Positions 12,023 through 25,137 are shown, counted from the first letter of the stretch. The stretch is DNA of 64,000 nucleotides from Monarcha castaneiventris obscurior (GCA_026261815.1 JAMPIT010000354.1:682001-746000), one strand, 5' to 3'. Numbers and translations: made by a program. Notes: a model not told the origin generated them from the sequence alone.

Positions 12023-12327
12023 GAATATCAGGATGATGTAGGAATCCACTGAACCCGTGGATAAGGGATCACACCTGAAATGTTCATTTCTAGTGACTCC
12101 AGAATCCTTCTGGTTCATAGCTCAGTCACACAGAGCAGGCTATGTTTCCATGCCAGCCTGAATTCCCTGACCTCGAATCCAAACAGAATTCCTAAGCACA
12201 TGGATAAAAATGCATAAAGTAAACTCCACCTCGTGTCTTCTGCATTTCCCAGCACCCCAGAACTGTGTTATTAGAGCAAAACCCTGGGTTCAGGTGTATA
12301 TAACAAACTCAGGTTCTTGAAGTCCAT

Positions 12328-12497
12328 AGGATCACAGATTCAGGTTGGAAAAGTCCTCTGAGATCTGAGCCCAGCTGTTCCCCCAGCACTGCCCAGGCCA
12401 CCCCTGACCCCTGTCCCCAGGTGCCACATCCACAGGGCTTTTAAACCCTGCCAGGGATGGGCACTCCACCCCTGCCCTGGGCAGCCTGTTCAGATAA
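12328..12497 (-). mobile_element. CR1 3' fragment, second subfamily
   Basis: GATCACAGATTCAGGTTGGA, GTGCCACATCCACAGGGCTT and CCCTGCCCTGGGCAGCCTGT mark a CR1 subfamily distinct from the common type in this window. Confidence 0.8.
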
Positions 12498-14023
12498 TTC
12501 TCCAGGTAGTTCAGATAATTCCTGTTTTCTCAGCAGACACTCTTGCACTGGGGGTTATTTTCACGGCTGGCTGGGGGATTGGAGGTGCTGAGGGAACATT
12601 TGCCACCCTCTCCCATCCTGCTCTGGGTGACTGCCCTGTGCTCCCTTCCTGGGGCAGGACTTTGCACCTGTGTTGTCCCCACAGAGGTGACAGGATCACG
12701 GAGGGGGCAGGACAGGGGGTAATCGGCTCCACTGGTAAAACCACTCAGCATCCATGGAAATTAATTCAGTCTCTGGCTCCAGGGCACTGGCCCCAAATGA
12801 GGCTGTAAGGAATGTTTGGTTCTTCTCTTAAGTGGCGAGGAGGAGCTGGGCAGGAGCATAAACATGGGAACAGCTCAGTGCTGCTCCAGGAGGAGGAACT
12901 CATCCCTGGTGTCCCCTTAGTCCATGGCCATGGTGTCCCCTCCAGCTGGGATAACCCCCAGGTGATGGCTGAGCTTTATAAAGGGAGTTTGGTGCCTTTG
13001 GAGTAGGTGTTGCTGCCTCCACAGGGAAACTGGGATGTGGGTGCTGTTCTCAGGCAGGACAGTCCTCAGCCCTCATCCCTCACAAACCACAGGAATAAAC
13101 TGGGATTGACTGGAAGAGCTGCCAGAGAAGTTCTTGCCACAAAACATGGCTCAGTGGGAGGAGGTTGTGATTACAGTGGGGAGTATTGTCTGTCCAGGTC
13201 TGTGTCCATGGGAGTTCATCTGGGAACAGTACATGGAATATTTGGTAGGACACAGAGCAAGTGGGGGAAGGAAACCACGATGGAGTTGTTGACCAGAGAA
13301 TCTTTGTCACAGCCAGTGGATTTTAATGCCACCACCTCCACATGTCCCAGCTGCCCATGAGCTCCAGTGGCTGATTCCACCTTACAAAACACCCAGAGCC
13401 TGTTCCTCAGTTTCAGACATTGATCAGGGGTTGTGTCTTATCTCCTCATCTGCTTTAATTTCAGTTCATTTTCCAGAGTCCGTAGTATAAATTAATATTC
13501 CCAGGCCACGGGGTGCCTTGCATAAAGCATTTTTACATCTAAATGGCACCATACATCCTGGAACAGAGCTGTGATTCATGGGCTGTTACATGCTAAAGCT
13601 GAGGTGGAGCCAGCTGACTAATTTATACCGAGTAATTAGATTCTGAATTAAATGCACAAAAGATGATATTTTTTTCCCTTTGTACTTTTCCTCATGTGAA
13701 CTCAGATGAGCTGATACTGGAGAAGGAAAGGTGTTTTTCATTCTCCATCACCCCAGCCTGGTGTCTGCTGGCAGCCTCAAGGGCAGCTGTGGAAGATTTA
13801 CGAGGATGGCTCCATCCCTGTGCCGCCCACCTGGGAATGTTCACTGGCTAGGCTCCCTTCCAGGAATCCCCGTTTGCAGCCAGGCCTTGGGGACCCTTCC
13901 TTCATCCAGGAATGTGTTTGTGTTTGCAGGGACAGACACTCTGACTGTGATGGTTTCTTCATGTACAGGCAGAGAGCAGCCAAAAGCAATAAAATAACCC
14001 CATCTGTGCTTCTTGTGGGTCAG
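12498..14023. other. MYO1D: Intron segment with an A+T-rich candidate regulatory block
   Basis: About 13,440-13,660 is repeat-free and rich in homeodomain-like TAATTA/TAAT cores (for example AGTAATTAGATTC near 13,632). No coding evidence. Confidence 0.5.
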
Positions 14024-14183
14024 GGACTGGTTTGGGTGGGAAGGGACCTTAACACCCATCCAGTGCCACCCCTGCCATGGCAGGGACACGTTCCACTGTC
14101 CCAGGTGGCTCCAAGCCCCATCCAGCCTGGCCTTGGGCACTGCCAGGGATCCAGGGGCAGCCACAGCTGCTCTGGGCAACCCC
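14024..14183 (-). mobile_element. CR1 LINE 3' fragment
   Basis: GGACTGGTTTGGGTGGGAAG through CCATCCAGCCTGGCCTTGGG to CAGCTGCTCTGGGCAACCC. Confidence 0.93.
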
Positions 14184-16269
14184 TCCTCAGACCCCCCAGT
14201 CCCCCCAGCTCCGATCCCCTGGCACAGGAGTCATTCCTTTGCTCCTGTCCCCACAGAGATGCTGCTGGGAGCAGATTTGCAGAAGCTGAGCTGTGGATCT
14301 AGTAGGATCAGGGCTGTCACCTCCTCCACACCATGGGGACGGGTCCCCCCAGGCTGCTGGTGACCACTTCTGGTTGTGTCCAGCTCCTGCCTGGGGGTTC
14401 CAGCCATCCCCGGCCCCACAGAGCTGCTGGCAGCTGAGCCTGGCCCAGGGATGGTTCCCAGTCCTGCTGCATCCGAGGGAAGCTGGAGGGGCTGAGCTCT
14501 CCCTGCCCAGGCAGGAGGGTCGTTCCCCACCACATTCCACAGGGACAGCAGGATTTCCACGGGGCCCTCAGCACCCAGGGTCAGCAGGGGGATGTTGGCC
14601 CCCGGTGCCATCTCTGCAATTTCCACACCCCTGGCCCAGTCTCCCCAGGCAGCCCCACTATTTTTAGCTTGGTTTCCCAGGGAAACGGGGCTTTATGTGG
14701 CTGCTGTATCCTGAGATTTGACAGTGAGGGAGAGAGGTAGTAAAGATCATTCTCTGTGAGACTTTTTTGTGAAAATAACTCGTTTTGATTAAAGAGACAA
14801 GCCCTGAAATCTTCAGTCATCATGAGGGGTTTCAGCATCCCCAGCCCTTGGGCAGCCACTGCCTTGCTGCTTCCTCAGCCCCCCAAGAATTATCCCAGCA
14901 TGGAAAAGAAAGGGTGCTGAGGGGCAGGGCAGGAGTGTAGGGAGGGATTTTTTGGGTTTATTTATTTCTTGGGAAAGCACAGTGTAGTTGTTCCTCCACT
15001 CACAGAACATCTCACTGGATACTCTTCATGCTCCATAAAAGATGCTTCTGTGGAGCCTCCAACCATGTGCAGGATCCAGCAGCATCTCCTGAGTGGATCC
15101 TTTGCCCTTTTTTAATGTGGAAAAGAGGAAAGGAAAGAGGAAAGGAAAAGAGGAAAGGAAAGCTCTTTTGGTGCCTGAACCCAGTGACCCTGGGCTGCTG
15201 CAAACTTCAGCCCCATGAGATTGGCACACTTGGGCTTGGTGTTCACATCCAAATCCAGGTGGTGACATTTCCTTCCCAGGAACTTTTGAAGAGAGTAAAA
15301 TGGGTGATTAAAACACTTACTCATAAATTTGTCACCTCAAAGGCCAGCAAATGCTGTGTTTTACCTCACTCAGCATCGGCTGGAGGCTGAGGCAGGACAG
15401 GATCCTGTTTTCCAGAGCCAGGGAACATAAGGTGCATCCCCACCGCAGGCATGACTCATGTGAAGTGGGGGTTTAAGCAGACTGAACCAGGGGAGGTGGG
15501 TTTTAAATCCCTTGTGGTGTGTAAGGAATCTGCCAGGGGCTGTGGGTGGGACCTGGGACCCGCAGGAGCCTCCTGCCCTTCTGCAGTGACAGCTGGGGAC
15601 AAGGGGTGTCCCCCGGGGTCTCCAAAATGCCACCACATCTCCGTGTTCAGGACCTTCATTCCACCATCGACCTTCAAACCAGAGCAGGAGATGTCTCCTG
15701 CAGTTGGACAGGTCCCTCCTTGGGGCAGGTGGGACAGGGGTGCCAATTCCCAGAGCATCCGTCCCTGCGTGGATTTGCCCGAGTTGTTCATTTGCAGTGT
15801 GAGGGACGTGTTTGCCCAGCTGCTCGTTGGGGCTGGGCTTGGCTCAGGCTGGAATTAATTTGCTTTATGATAAGGAATTACATGAAGACTTTTGGATGTT
15901 AATAGTCCTCCTGTGCCTCGTTGACAGCTCCACCGGTGCTGTATCCTGCAAATTGGCCAGGACACTCCTGAGCAAGGGAAAGGAACAGGATGAGGATGAG
16001 CTTGGAACGGGGCAGAAAATACAGCTTGGGAGAGAGTGAGCTTTAGAGGAAACTCAGGCTGGTGCAGCCCTCACACCTGAGTGACTCAGGGAGGACTCAG
16101 TGCCTGGTGTGACTCCCACTCCCTGCAGCAGGAGGTGTTGGGATGTGTCACCTCCCAGTGACAGTGACGAGGATCTCCCACTGCTGGGAGGCAGCTGAGG
16201 ACCTGCAGGGGGAGGGTTCAATGCTGGTAACTCCTCTCTGATAGGGGCTTCAGCCTGAGGGTTCTCATT
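14184..16269. other. MYO1D: Intron segment, purine tract only
   Basis: Unique sequence apart from a purine tract of GGAAA/GAGGAAA units at 15,118-15,162. No gene recognised. Confidence 0.6.
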
Positions 16270-16670
16270 ACAGAACGATAAAATCATCAGGGTTGAAAAA
16301 GCTCTCTGAGATCATCGAGTCCAACCATTCCCAGCATTGCCGAGGCCAGCACTGATCCCTGTCCCCAAGTGCCACATCCACAGGGCTTTTAAACCCCTGC
16401 AGGGATGGGGACTCCAGCCCTGCCCTGGGCAGCTGTGCCAGGGCTGGACAACTTTCCATGAATAAATTTCCCTAATATCCAACCTAAACCTCCCCTGGCC
16501 CAGCCTGAGGCCGTTCCCTCTCCTCCTGTCCCTGTTCCCCGGGAGCAGAGCCCGACCCCCCCCGGCTGCCCCCTCCTGTCAGGGACTTGTGCAGAGCCAC
16601 AAGGTCCCCCCTGAGCCTCCTTTTCTCCAGAACAACCAGCAATCCAACACTCCCAGCCTGAGCAGCCCCA
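16270..16670 (-). mobile_element. CR1 3' fragment, second subfamily (about 0.4 kb)
   Basis: GAGATCATCGAGTCCAACCA, CTAATATCCAACCTAAACCT and GAGCCACAAGGTCCCCCCTG follow in order. It is the most complete copy of this subfamily here and overlaps the piece seen at 12,328-12,497. Confidence 0.88.
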
Positions 16671-19600
16671 GCAGCCAAACTGGCTTGTTTAGAGCCAGCT
16701 TAGGGAGCCACGGGGCACACAGGAGGAACAGGAGTGGCGGCAGTGGGTACCCGGTGTGACAGACCTTGGTGAGATGCTGAGCTGAGCAAGGCTGGCTCAT
16801 CACTGTTATTCCTGTCCAGGCTGTTGCCACATTATTTACTTTGAATAAATTGGAAGGGCTTTTGTATTCATGAAATCCAAGGCTGTGATTGATGACTTTG
16901 GGGTTACACCCCAAACTGTTCCACCTCCTTTAGGTGGGACTGCCAGGCCTGAGCTGCCTTGGAATGACCTTGGTGCTCCTGATCCAACCCTTGCCAGGGG
17001 AGCAGCTCTGGCCATACTCAGCTGGGCTTGAGGGACTTTGGATCAACAGGACACAGGGAATGGCTTCCCACTGCCAGAGGGCAGGGATGGATGGGATATT
17101 GGGAGGGAATCCTTCCCTGGGACGGTTGTGAAGCCCTGGCACAGGGTGCCCAGAGCAGCTGTGGCTGCCCCTGGATCCCTGGCAATGCCCAAGGCCAGGC
17201 TGGATGGGGCTTGGAGCAGCCTGGGACAGTGGAAGGTGGCTCTGCCATGGCAGGGGGTGGGACTGGATGGTCTGGAAGATCCTTTCCAACCCAAAGCATT
17301 CCATGATCTTGCCCACAGGATTAGAGGTGGGTTTTGTTCATATTTATGTGGAGAAAAACAGCAAAATGAATGACTGAACACAGAGGGGTCAGTGCTGCTG
17401 GCCCAGTGTCCATAAACTCTGGGATTCTGGATTCCTTGTGTAGGGTCATGCAAGTCTCATGTCAGTTGTGATCACACGTCTCCTGTAGCTCATAGCAATG
17501 CTGTGTTGTGGTTGTAGCTGGAGCTAAAAATAGAGTGGGAAAGGGCAGGATGGCCACCACTGACCTAGTTCTGGGGTTTGGTGTGCTTGGCTTTCTAGAA
17601 TTCAAAGAAATAAAAGCTGTCTGGCTGTCACCTTAGTTTCCAAGGGATGCTCTGTTTGCAGGAGATTGTTCCCTGGTCAGGCAGCCTCCTCCAGGTTTGG
17701 TTAAAGAATTCAAGCACGTTCAGCTCATGCAAACCTGGCTGCAGATTGGAAGGAAATCCCTGAGAGGTTCAGTGGTCTTCTGTCCTAGCCCCTGTTCTAC
17801 TTTGTTGCTGGTAAGGTCCCTGGGCCTCTCTGGGAACACATGGGAATGTGCAGGGCCCCACAGACACCCCCGTGACCCCGAGCTGGGCCCTCGGCCGTCG
17901 GGGGCTGCTCATGCCAGGAGCGTTGGAAGCTTGGAAATCAATTGACTTCCAACTGCAAAGCTCATTAACCCCGAGAAAACCATCCTCAGTCCTGGGGCAG
18001 AGGTGGTTATGAGTAAGGAGAGGAGGGATTCAGATGCAAGCCTGGAAAAGGCAATGGGGCAGGTTGGGGTTGGATTTGATTTGCTGTCCAGCAGAGCGTC
18101 CCTCACTCCCAGCAGCACAGGATGGATAAAACCTCCTTGCCTGAGGATTGGGTCCTTTTCTTCCAATTACCACCCCTGGCACAGCAGCTGATTCCTCCTC
18201 CCTGCTGCCCTCCCACGGGAGCTTCCCAGGTGCCTTTGCATTCCATGGCCAGTGCAGAGAAATCCAGGTGTGACAGGAGCCAGGCAGAGCCACAGGCTGG
18301 GTCTGATCTGCCTTCCCCTAGAGAGGGGGTTATTATTTATTTGGGTATCCTAGCACTGCATTTTGCATTTGGTTTATTTATGAATGTTCTCTCTGTCTGT
18401 GAGATTTGGGGGTGGAGTGGGGACAGCAGAGGGAACCAGGCTGAACTGCACCTCTGTTTTCAGAAGACAGGATTGTATTTCTGCTTTCAGTCCCAAATAT
18501 CAACCGTCAGCAGAGGAAGTTTGGGCTGCCAGAGGTTAAGTGTGCAACAGCTTTGTGATTTTTACCAAGAGCTTATTTTTAACCATAAACTTTCCAGGGG
18601 AAGGTTCTCGACTTTCCTCTGCACTTCAAAAAGGTCACCTCCTGTCCCAGGCTATGAATCCACTGCAGAGTCCTGCTCCCAGCTGGAGCCTTCACCAGCC
18701 TTTAGCTGCACTTGACTTTTGGGGCAGCCTCAAGGTGAATTCCCGGGGGTTAAACTGAATTCCTGTCCATTAGGCCTCGGGTTACTGCAGTTTTCTCTGT
18801 CCTTTGAAGATCCTGTCACTCACAGCTTATCTCCTTTTCTCAGAGCAGAGATCTGACAGGGACTGGGCCTCCAGGCTGGGATTCCAAGTGACTTAGCAGG
18901 TGTAAATGTCAGGGGAGATGGAGGCTTGAAGCTTTGTGGGGTGGAGGAGCCCTGCTGCAAAGGGGACAACATCCACCCCTCCCAGGATCCATCTCTCAGC
19001 CATGTCTTGGTGCCCTTTATCTCTGAGGACAGGTGTTGAACCCCACATCTCACTCCCACTCTCCAAAAAGCTCTGCCAGTGCAGCTGTGCCTGGATAAAA
19101 GTCTTTTCACAGCACAGCTTCGGTCCCTTCGTGCCTCTTCCCACCCCTTGCTGACCGCTCTTCCTGGGAAAGTTTGTCTTTAGTCTGAGCCTTCCTGAAC
19201 TGGTGCCTCCATGGGGTTTGCTGGTTCCAGGTTTAATTAACTTGGAGTTGTTTGTGTCTAGACAGGTGAGTGGGGTGGGTGTCAGTGTGAGGGCAGTGAG
19301 TGAAGGGCCTGCCTGGAGCTCTATGGGGTGACGGCCTCGCCCCGGCTCCTTTGAGGTGTGTCCTGCTTCACCCAGGCCCTGCTGACAGAGCCCTAGTGGG
19401 CTGGGTTCCCCTGTTTCAGCTGAAACCCTGTCATCCTCCTTGTTTTGATTCCAGGAGACTCAGAACTGCTTTTTCAAGGTACTTGCTCAGCTGGAATATC
19501 CCTAAATATGCATCAAGTCCTGAGTCACATCTCTGCAACCCCTGCGAGCAAAGCACAAGCGATGTTTCAGCAGGGGCTGTGTAAATTTTTAAACAAAGGT

Positions 19601-20030
19601 GACAAGCCAAGGAGGAGGTGGCAGGTGATGAAATGAGGGTGAAGAAAGAAGCAGATGAGATCCCTGATGTGCCAGTGCCCTTTCTCCAGGTCTGAGGCAC
19701 CCTCGGTGCTTTGCTGTGTCAGCTCCAGCCCCGGCGCTGGCATGGCCCCGCTGGGTGTGGGCACTGCTGCAGTGAGGGGTGGGCTGTGCTCCCCCCTCGG
19801 GTGGGTGCAGGTGATTACACAGAGCAGCTCTGCTGGTTTAGCCAAGTCATGAATTCCAAACAGGGAAACAAAGAGAAGTTTTTTGGCAGGAAAATGGCTT
19901 TATCAAGCCACAGCTTCCTGCATGCCCCCTTCCCACTGGCACCCCAGGCTGGCCATTGGTCATCTGGAGTGAGCCAGGCCAGCTCTCATCCTGCGGCTCC
20001 AGGGCAGGTCATGCCAAGTGACAGTTGTCC
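16671..20030. other. MYO1D: Intron segment, one CR1 copy, otherwise unique
   Basis: Apart from the CR1 piece at 17,046-17,310 no tandem repeat, RNA gene or convincing coding frame was seen. Confidence 0.6.
17046..17310 (+). mobile_element. CR1 LINE 3' fragment
   Basis: CAGGACACAGGGAATGGCTT, GGGATGGATGGGATATTGGG, then the common end to CCAAAGCATTCCATGATCTT. Confidence 0.94.
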
Positions 20031-20167
20031 ATCTGGAAGTGTCCAAGGCCAGGTTGGACAGGGCTTGGAGCAGCCTGGGATAGTGGAAGGTGTCCCTGCC
20101 CACAGCAGGGGTGGGAATGGATGATCTTTAAGGTCCCTTCCAATCCAAACCGGTCTGGGATTCCATG
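20031..20167 (+). mobile_element. CR1 LINE 3' fragment
   Basis: ATCTGGAAGTGTCCAAGGCC through GGTCCCTTCCAATCCAAACC to GGGATTCCATGG. Confidence 0.93.
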
Positions 20168-20431
20168 GTTAAATAATCTTGAAGACCAATCTCTGGTCCT
20201 GTTTCTTCTCCCAGAATGCAGGACAGTTTTATCACCACCGTGGGTTCCTGTTTGTGTTCCACAGTTCAGAGCAGAGGGACTCAAGGACAGTGGGACAGGG
20301 AGGAGGTTTCTGCACAGTTCCAGAGCCTTGTGCCTGGCTGGGCCTGCAGTGCTCACTGTGAGGTACAGAGAGCAGCCAGTTCTGAAATGATTCAGAAATC
20401 ACTTCCAAACACTGGTTGTTGATCTCACAGG

Positions 20432-20782
20432 GTGTTGGAGTGGTTTGGGTGGGAAGGGACCTTCCAGACCATCCTATCCCACCCCCTGCCATGGGCAGGA
20501 ACACCTCCCACTGTCCCAGGCTGCTCCAAGCCCCAATGTCCAGCCTGGCCTTGGGCACTGCCAGGGATCCAAGGGCAGCCACAGCTGCTCTGGGCACCCT
20601 GTGCCAGGGCCTCCCCACCCTCACAGGGAGACTTTCCAATATCCTTTCCCAATATTCCCAGTATTCCTTCCCAAGATCCCATCCATCCCTGCCCTCTGGC
20701 AGTGGGAAGCCATTCCCTGTGTCCTGTCCCTCCAGGCCTTTGTGAAATGTTCCTTCCTCTCCAGCCTTTTTGTAAGCAAGGA
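20432..20782 (-). mobile_element. CR1 LINE 3' fragment (about 0.35 kb)
   Basis: Begins TGTTGGAGTGGTTTGGGTGG and includes CCATCCATCCCTGCCCTCTG. A local duplication of CAATATYCYTTCCCA sequence at 20,637-20,672 enlarges it. Inverted relative to the copy 265 bp before it. Confidence 0.93.
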
Positions 20783-22106
20783 TACAGAATACCAATAAAT
20801 CTGACTACCAAATTCACAAACTGTTTTCCAAGGAAAGAGGAGGGGATGCAATGGAGAGTGCCTGGAATGCAGGGATGGTGTGAGGTTCCCCATGTCAGCA
20901 GCCTCTTGGACAGACTGACATGGGATCAACACTCCTGAAATTTTCCTCCACGTGGGCTGGGAAATTCCAACATCATCAGCTCGTCCCTCTCCAGCTCGGC
21001 TGGGACTCATCCCTTTTGGCACCCCTTCGAGGTTGGTTGCCAGTGATGTGTTACTGCATCTCCTGCTTGAGTTCAAAGGAATTGGGTTAATGAGCAGAAA
21101 GTCAGCCATCAAATTACACTGACGCTTGCTCGCTGCCTCCTGGATTTCCCACTGCAGCCTCTTTGATCCCTGGGATGCAGGCAATTAAATACAGCAGCAT
21201 TAAACACAAACCACCTCACACGCTGGGCTTAGTCCCGTGGTCTTCAGATGAGGCTGAAACAGGATGAGAGTGAGGAGGTAGAGGAGGGAGGAGAGCACAA
21301 ATCAGTGGAAAACCTTTTGTCTGGGGAAATGAAACAGATACAGAGACAGGCTGTAATATCCTAAAATCCTCAGATGCTTCAGCAGGCTGGGGAAAGGCAG
21401 CAGCCCAGCCTGGAGGAAAGGACAGATCCATCAGGAGTGGCTGTAACTGGGGCTGGGGATTCCACAGTGCCGAGGGAGATCCAGGCCTGGGCTCACACAA
21501 GGTGCTGAAAGGCAGGATCGGGGGAGCAGCATCAGGCTGGAAAAGGAGCTTCCCTGGGTGGCTGCTGGCACAGCCGGGCTGCTGGCACGGGCCTTCGGAG
21601 CAGGAAGGGATAAAGGGATGCTCCCTCTGTCTGTTGCTGGAATAACAATCACAACAGCACTGACCTGACCCAGGAATCAGTCCTGGGCTTCCCAGGGGTT
21701 TAAATATTCATTTGAAGAGGGTCCTGCCCCAGGAGCTGGGAGGGAGACACAGATCCTTCTGGGAGCTCAGGCCAGCAGCAGCATCCTCCAAACAGCCCTG
21801 CAGCATTGCTCTGCTGGGAGGGGCTGTTCAGTCGGGAAGTGCAAAATTCAGTGTGCAGACAGAGCCAGGCTGCTGCCAGCTCCTGCCTTAGGTGGGGAAG
21901 GGCTGTCACCACCCTGGAGAGCAGCACAGTGACCCCGGGCCCTGTCACAGCTTAAGATTCCCTCCTGAAGAGCAACCTCTGACGAATCCTGGGGATTGTT
22001 TTCATTTCACCTGCTGACAGCAGCCACATCCTGCTGGGGTTTGCTGAGTGTTGTCAGGTGAGCTTGAGGGAGCAGGAACTGGAGGTCAAGGCCTGCCTGA
22101 CAGTGA

Positions 22107-22139
22107 GAATTAGGAATGAGAGCATCCTAATCCTAATTC
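22107..22139. other. Short perfect inverted repeat (9-bp arms)
   Basis: GAATTAGGA (22,107-22,115) pairs with TCCTAATTC (22,131-22,139) across a 15-nt loop. Too small and unsupported to call an RNA gene. Confidence 0.6.
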
Positions 22140-22255
22140 CTGATTTAGTTATTCCTTTCAGCACCATTAAAAACATTCAGGGAGCCTGTGGAGTCGGGCA
22201 CATCCTGTAACTGCGTGTGTTGGGGAAATATATTTTTGCAAAGAAAGGCTGTGCT

Positions 22256-22280
22256 GTTCTGTTCTGTTCTGTTCTGTTCT
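22256..22280 (+). repeat. (GTTCT)5 microsatellite
   Basis: Five perfect pentamers. Confidence 0.95.
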
Positions 22281-23426
22281 GCCATGACTCAGGCCTGGGG
22301 ATTGGGAGCACAAATAGGAATGATCCAGCTGGGAGAAGACGTTTCCGTGGTGAGGAGGATGGCGGAGGGGGCGTGCTGCAGCTCCACAGCCTCGCACACT
22401 AAAGGAAAACATTTTTAGCTCATGCAAATGTTTCACTTCCTCCTCATATGGTGACTTCACAGAGCCCGGCACCGGAGATGGTTCTGTCAGCAGCTCTTCG
22501 GATCCACTCACCGAGATGCCAGCATGCCCTTGAGCTCTGGGAATAATCCTGGCAGGCTCTGGAGCTGCAGCCTGGCACGGGGCTGGCTCTGTCGGTGTGT
22601 GAGGGCCGGGGATCAGCCCCTACAGATGGGATTTGCTCTGCGTGTTTTGTATTGAGTTGTGCCTCACAGCCTTGGCTCAGCTCGGAGATGGAAGCTGGGC
22701 TGGGCAGGGGCTGGGATGGAGCTGCTGCAGCCTGGCTCGGGCCCTGCCTGCTCTGCCTGCACTGCCTGTCCTGCCTGTCCCTGCCTGCAGCGTGCCTGAC
22801 TCTGGCCCTGCCTGTCCTGCCCAGCTCAGTCTCCTCTCCAGCATAACCATTCCAGCATTTGTCCTTTCCCCTGCCCACAGAGTTGTGTTGGAATGGCCAC
22901 AGTGTCCTAGCACAGTCCAGGGGAGCTCAGGTTGATTTAGAGGACTGAATTAAGGGTACCTTAAGTGTAAACACGAATTCAAGTTGTGCTTGGTTGGCAT
23001 TTTTTTTATAAAAAAAGCTCAGTATTGTGCAATATTTGAAGCAGCTTTCCTGACTCTGCAGACACAGGAGGTCAGGCCGTGCCAGTTAAAACTCGCAGTG
23101 TTTTTCTCCAGGTAGCCCAGTGGGTCAGATGGCTGCTGGTGGCCTTGGGGGTGACCCTGTCACTTTGGCCAAGGGTGATGCCCTGTGAGGATCTCCCGTG
23201 ACAGCCAGAGCAGCTTTTGTTTCAGCCTTTCTAGGAAACAGCTGGAGCAGAGCCAGGGAGGACAGGATGGGAGAGGGGACAGGGAGGGACAGCGGGGCTG
23301 GGGGTACAGATGTGCTTCTCCTGTGGCAAAGAGGAGGGGAAATGGGATCCTGTGTGCAGCACACGGGGACAGGGGTGCCTGGGAGGGGTGAAGGGGATTT
23401 TGGGATTTTGTCCCAGAGCAGAGACA

Positions 23427-23440
23427 GTCACCATGGCAAC
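23427..23440. promoter_or_regulatory. RFX-type X-box motif GTCACCATGGCAAC
   Basis: Matches GTNRCC, a 2-bp spacer and RGYAAC at every defined position. RFX factors bind such sites in ciliary and other gene promoters and enhancers. Function here is unproven. Confidence 0.45.
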
Positions 23441-25059
23441 AGCAGCAGCATCCCAGGCAGTCACTGTCACACCGCCTTGGTGATTTAATGAGTTCATCTC
23501 CAAATCCTTAACGGCAACAATAATAACAATAATATCATGGAAATGTCGGTGGCCAAGGGGCTGGGGCATTGCTGCAGCGCCTTATTCCATGGGGAAGCCA
23601 CACATGGGATTCCTAGAGCAGGGATGAGCAGGGATGAGCAGGAGTGAGCAATAGGGGGAGAGGAGGAGGAGGAGGGTGCCCTCCTGCATCCTCTGGGCTC
23701 CAAGGGAGGGCTTTGTCCCGCAGGACAGAGTGTGGAGAGAAGCCCTGAGTGTGCAGATTGCTCAGTGCTCTGGGAACTCCCCTTGGCAGAAATGGGGGAA
23801 CAGCACTGAAAATCCCATTTCTCACAAGTCCCAGCAATCTTGGGGGTTTTTTTCGTGGTGTGTGATTTAACAACAAAAGTTGTTTTGCTTCTCAGACCCC
23901 TGCGAAGCTTTAGCCATGGCTCAGGCTGTGAAGCACCTTGGTGGGACAGGTGTGGAGGGATTTTCCATGCTGAAAATCTGATGTTTGGTACGGAAATTTT
24001 TCCATATTGAAAAAAGAAGCCTCTCTTACCATGGGAGTAAAGCATCTTTTCCAATTATTTTTATTTTCCCCCCTTATCTCCTGTATTTTCTCTCCCTTAC
24101 TGGCCCAAGCTACAGCAGGGGAAGCAAATCCATCTCTGCATCTATAAAGGTTGAATTTTTTATAGGCAACTAAATATTTTATCACATGGAGACAATAACA
24201 CTCTCTTGTTAAAAATAAGCAAACTCCCCCGCCTTAGTTATGTGGCAGTTACCAAAAAATAACATCCACTGGAGCACTCAGCTGCAATTTAAAAGTAAAA
24301 TTAAAATTTCGTGGTGTTTGTCTGGTTTGACAAGATTTATTGCAGTCTCTCATTATGCGGCAGGTTCAAGGGAACCTCTCCAGAGGACACAGAACAATTT
24401 AGAAAATGAAAGCCTGAAACAGTTTATTATTAGAAGGTGGGTTGGAGTTTGTAGGGCTCCTACACGGAGTTATTTCATCTGGTGCATTGGAGATATTTTT
24501 GCTGAAGCCATTAAACCCTTGGCACACAAACCTGTTATTAAAACTGATTTAGGCTAAGACAGGATAAATACTTTGAATTCTATTTAATTGACTTATTTCA
24601 CTTCAGAATTCAGTCTCAGGCCTAAGACTAAAGAGAATTTAATTCACAAATTTCCCCTTCCTGCCTGTTTGTAGGTGCCAGCTCCAGGTCCCCGCTGTCC
24701 CCTGCCACGGCCCAGACCTCATAGCAGGTTGTGGTGTAGGAATATTTCTCTTTTTCACTTGGATTCAGAGCTTCAGGGTGGGAAGATTTTCCTCCCTGTG
24801 TTGCTGCTGCTTCATCCCATTCCGGGTGATGGCCTTGGTTGGACACAGTTCCCTGCCCTCCGCCAGGTCCCAGCTCTGCCGAAGGTCTCGCTCAGGAGTT
24901 CAGTGTGAGCTTTGTGTCCATGTTGTGTTCAGCAAACACGGAGCAGGAGGAAATGGCTGCTCAGCTAAACAGAGATCCAGCTGCCCAGGGAACGGTCACA
25001 GCTCCAGGGAATTCCAGGAGCGTTTGGACAGCACTCTCAGGGTGGGATCGTTGGGGTGT

Positions 25060-25137
25060 CTGTGCAGGGCCAGGAGTTGGACTGGATGATCCTGATGGGT
25101 CCCTTCCAGCTCAGGATATTCTGTGGTTCTGTGAGAT
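25060..25137 (+). mobile_element. CR1-type 3' tail fragment
   Basis: CTGTGCAGGGCCAGGAGTTG, GATGATCCTGATGGGTCCCT and ATATTCTGTGGTTCTGTG form the end of a CR1 variant. Confidence 0.85.

Larger units (their letters stand above)
20783..25059. other. MYO1D: Intron segment with small repeats, an X-box and an A+T-rich block
   Basis: Contains GTTCT (22,256-22,280) and CTGCCTG-type (about 22,744-22,797) repeats, a small inverted repeat (22,107-22,139), an RFX-type X-box (23,427-23,440), an AGCAGGGATG triplet near 23,618-23,650 and a repeat-free A+T-rich block (24,180-24,620). No gene recognised. Confidence 0.6.

Noticed and set aside
22107..22139. microRNA-type hairpin
   Set aside because: Stem is only 9 bp with a 15-nt loop; too short for a microRNA precursor and no other support.
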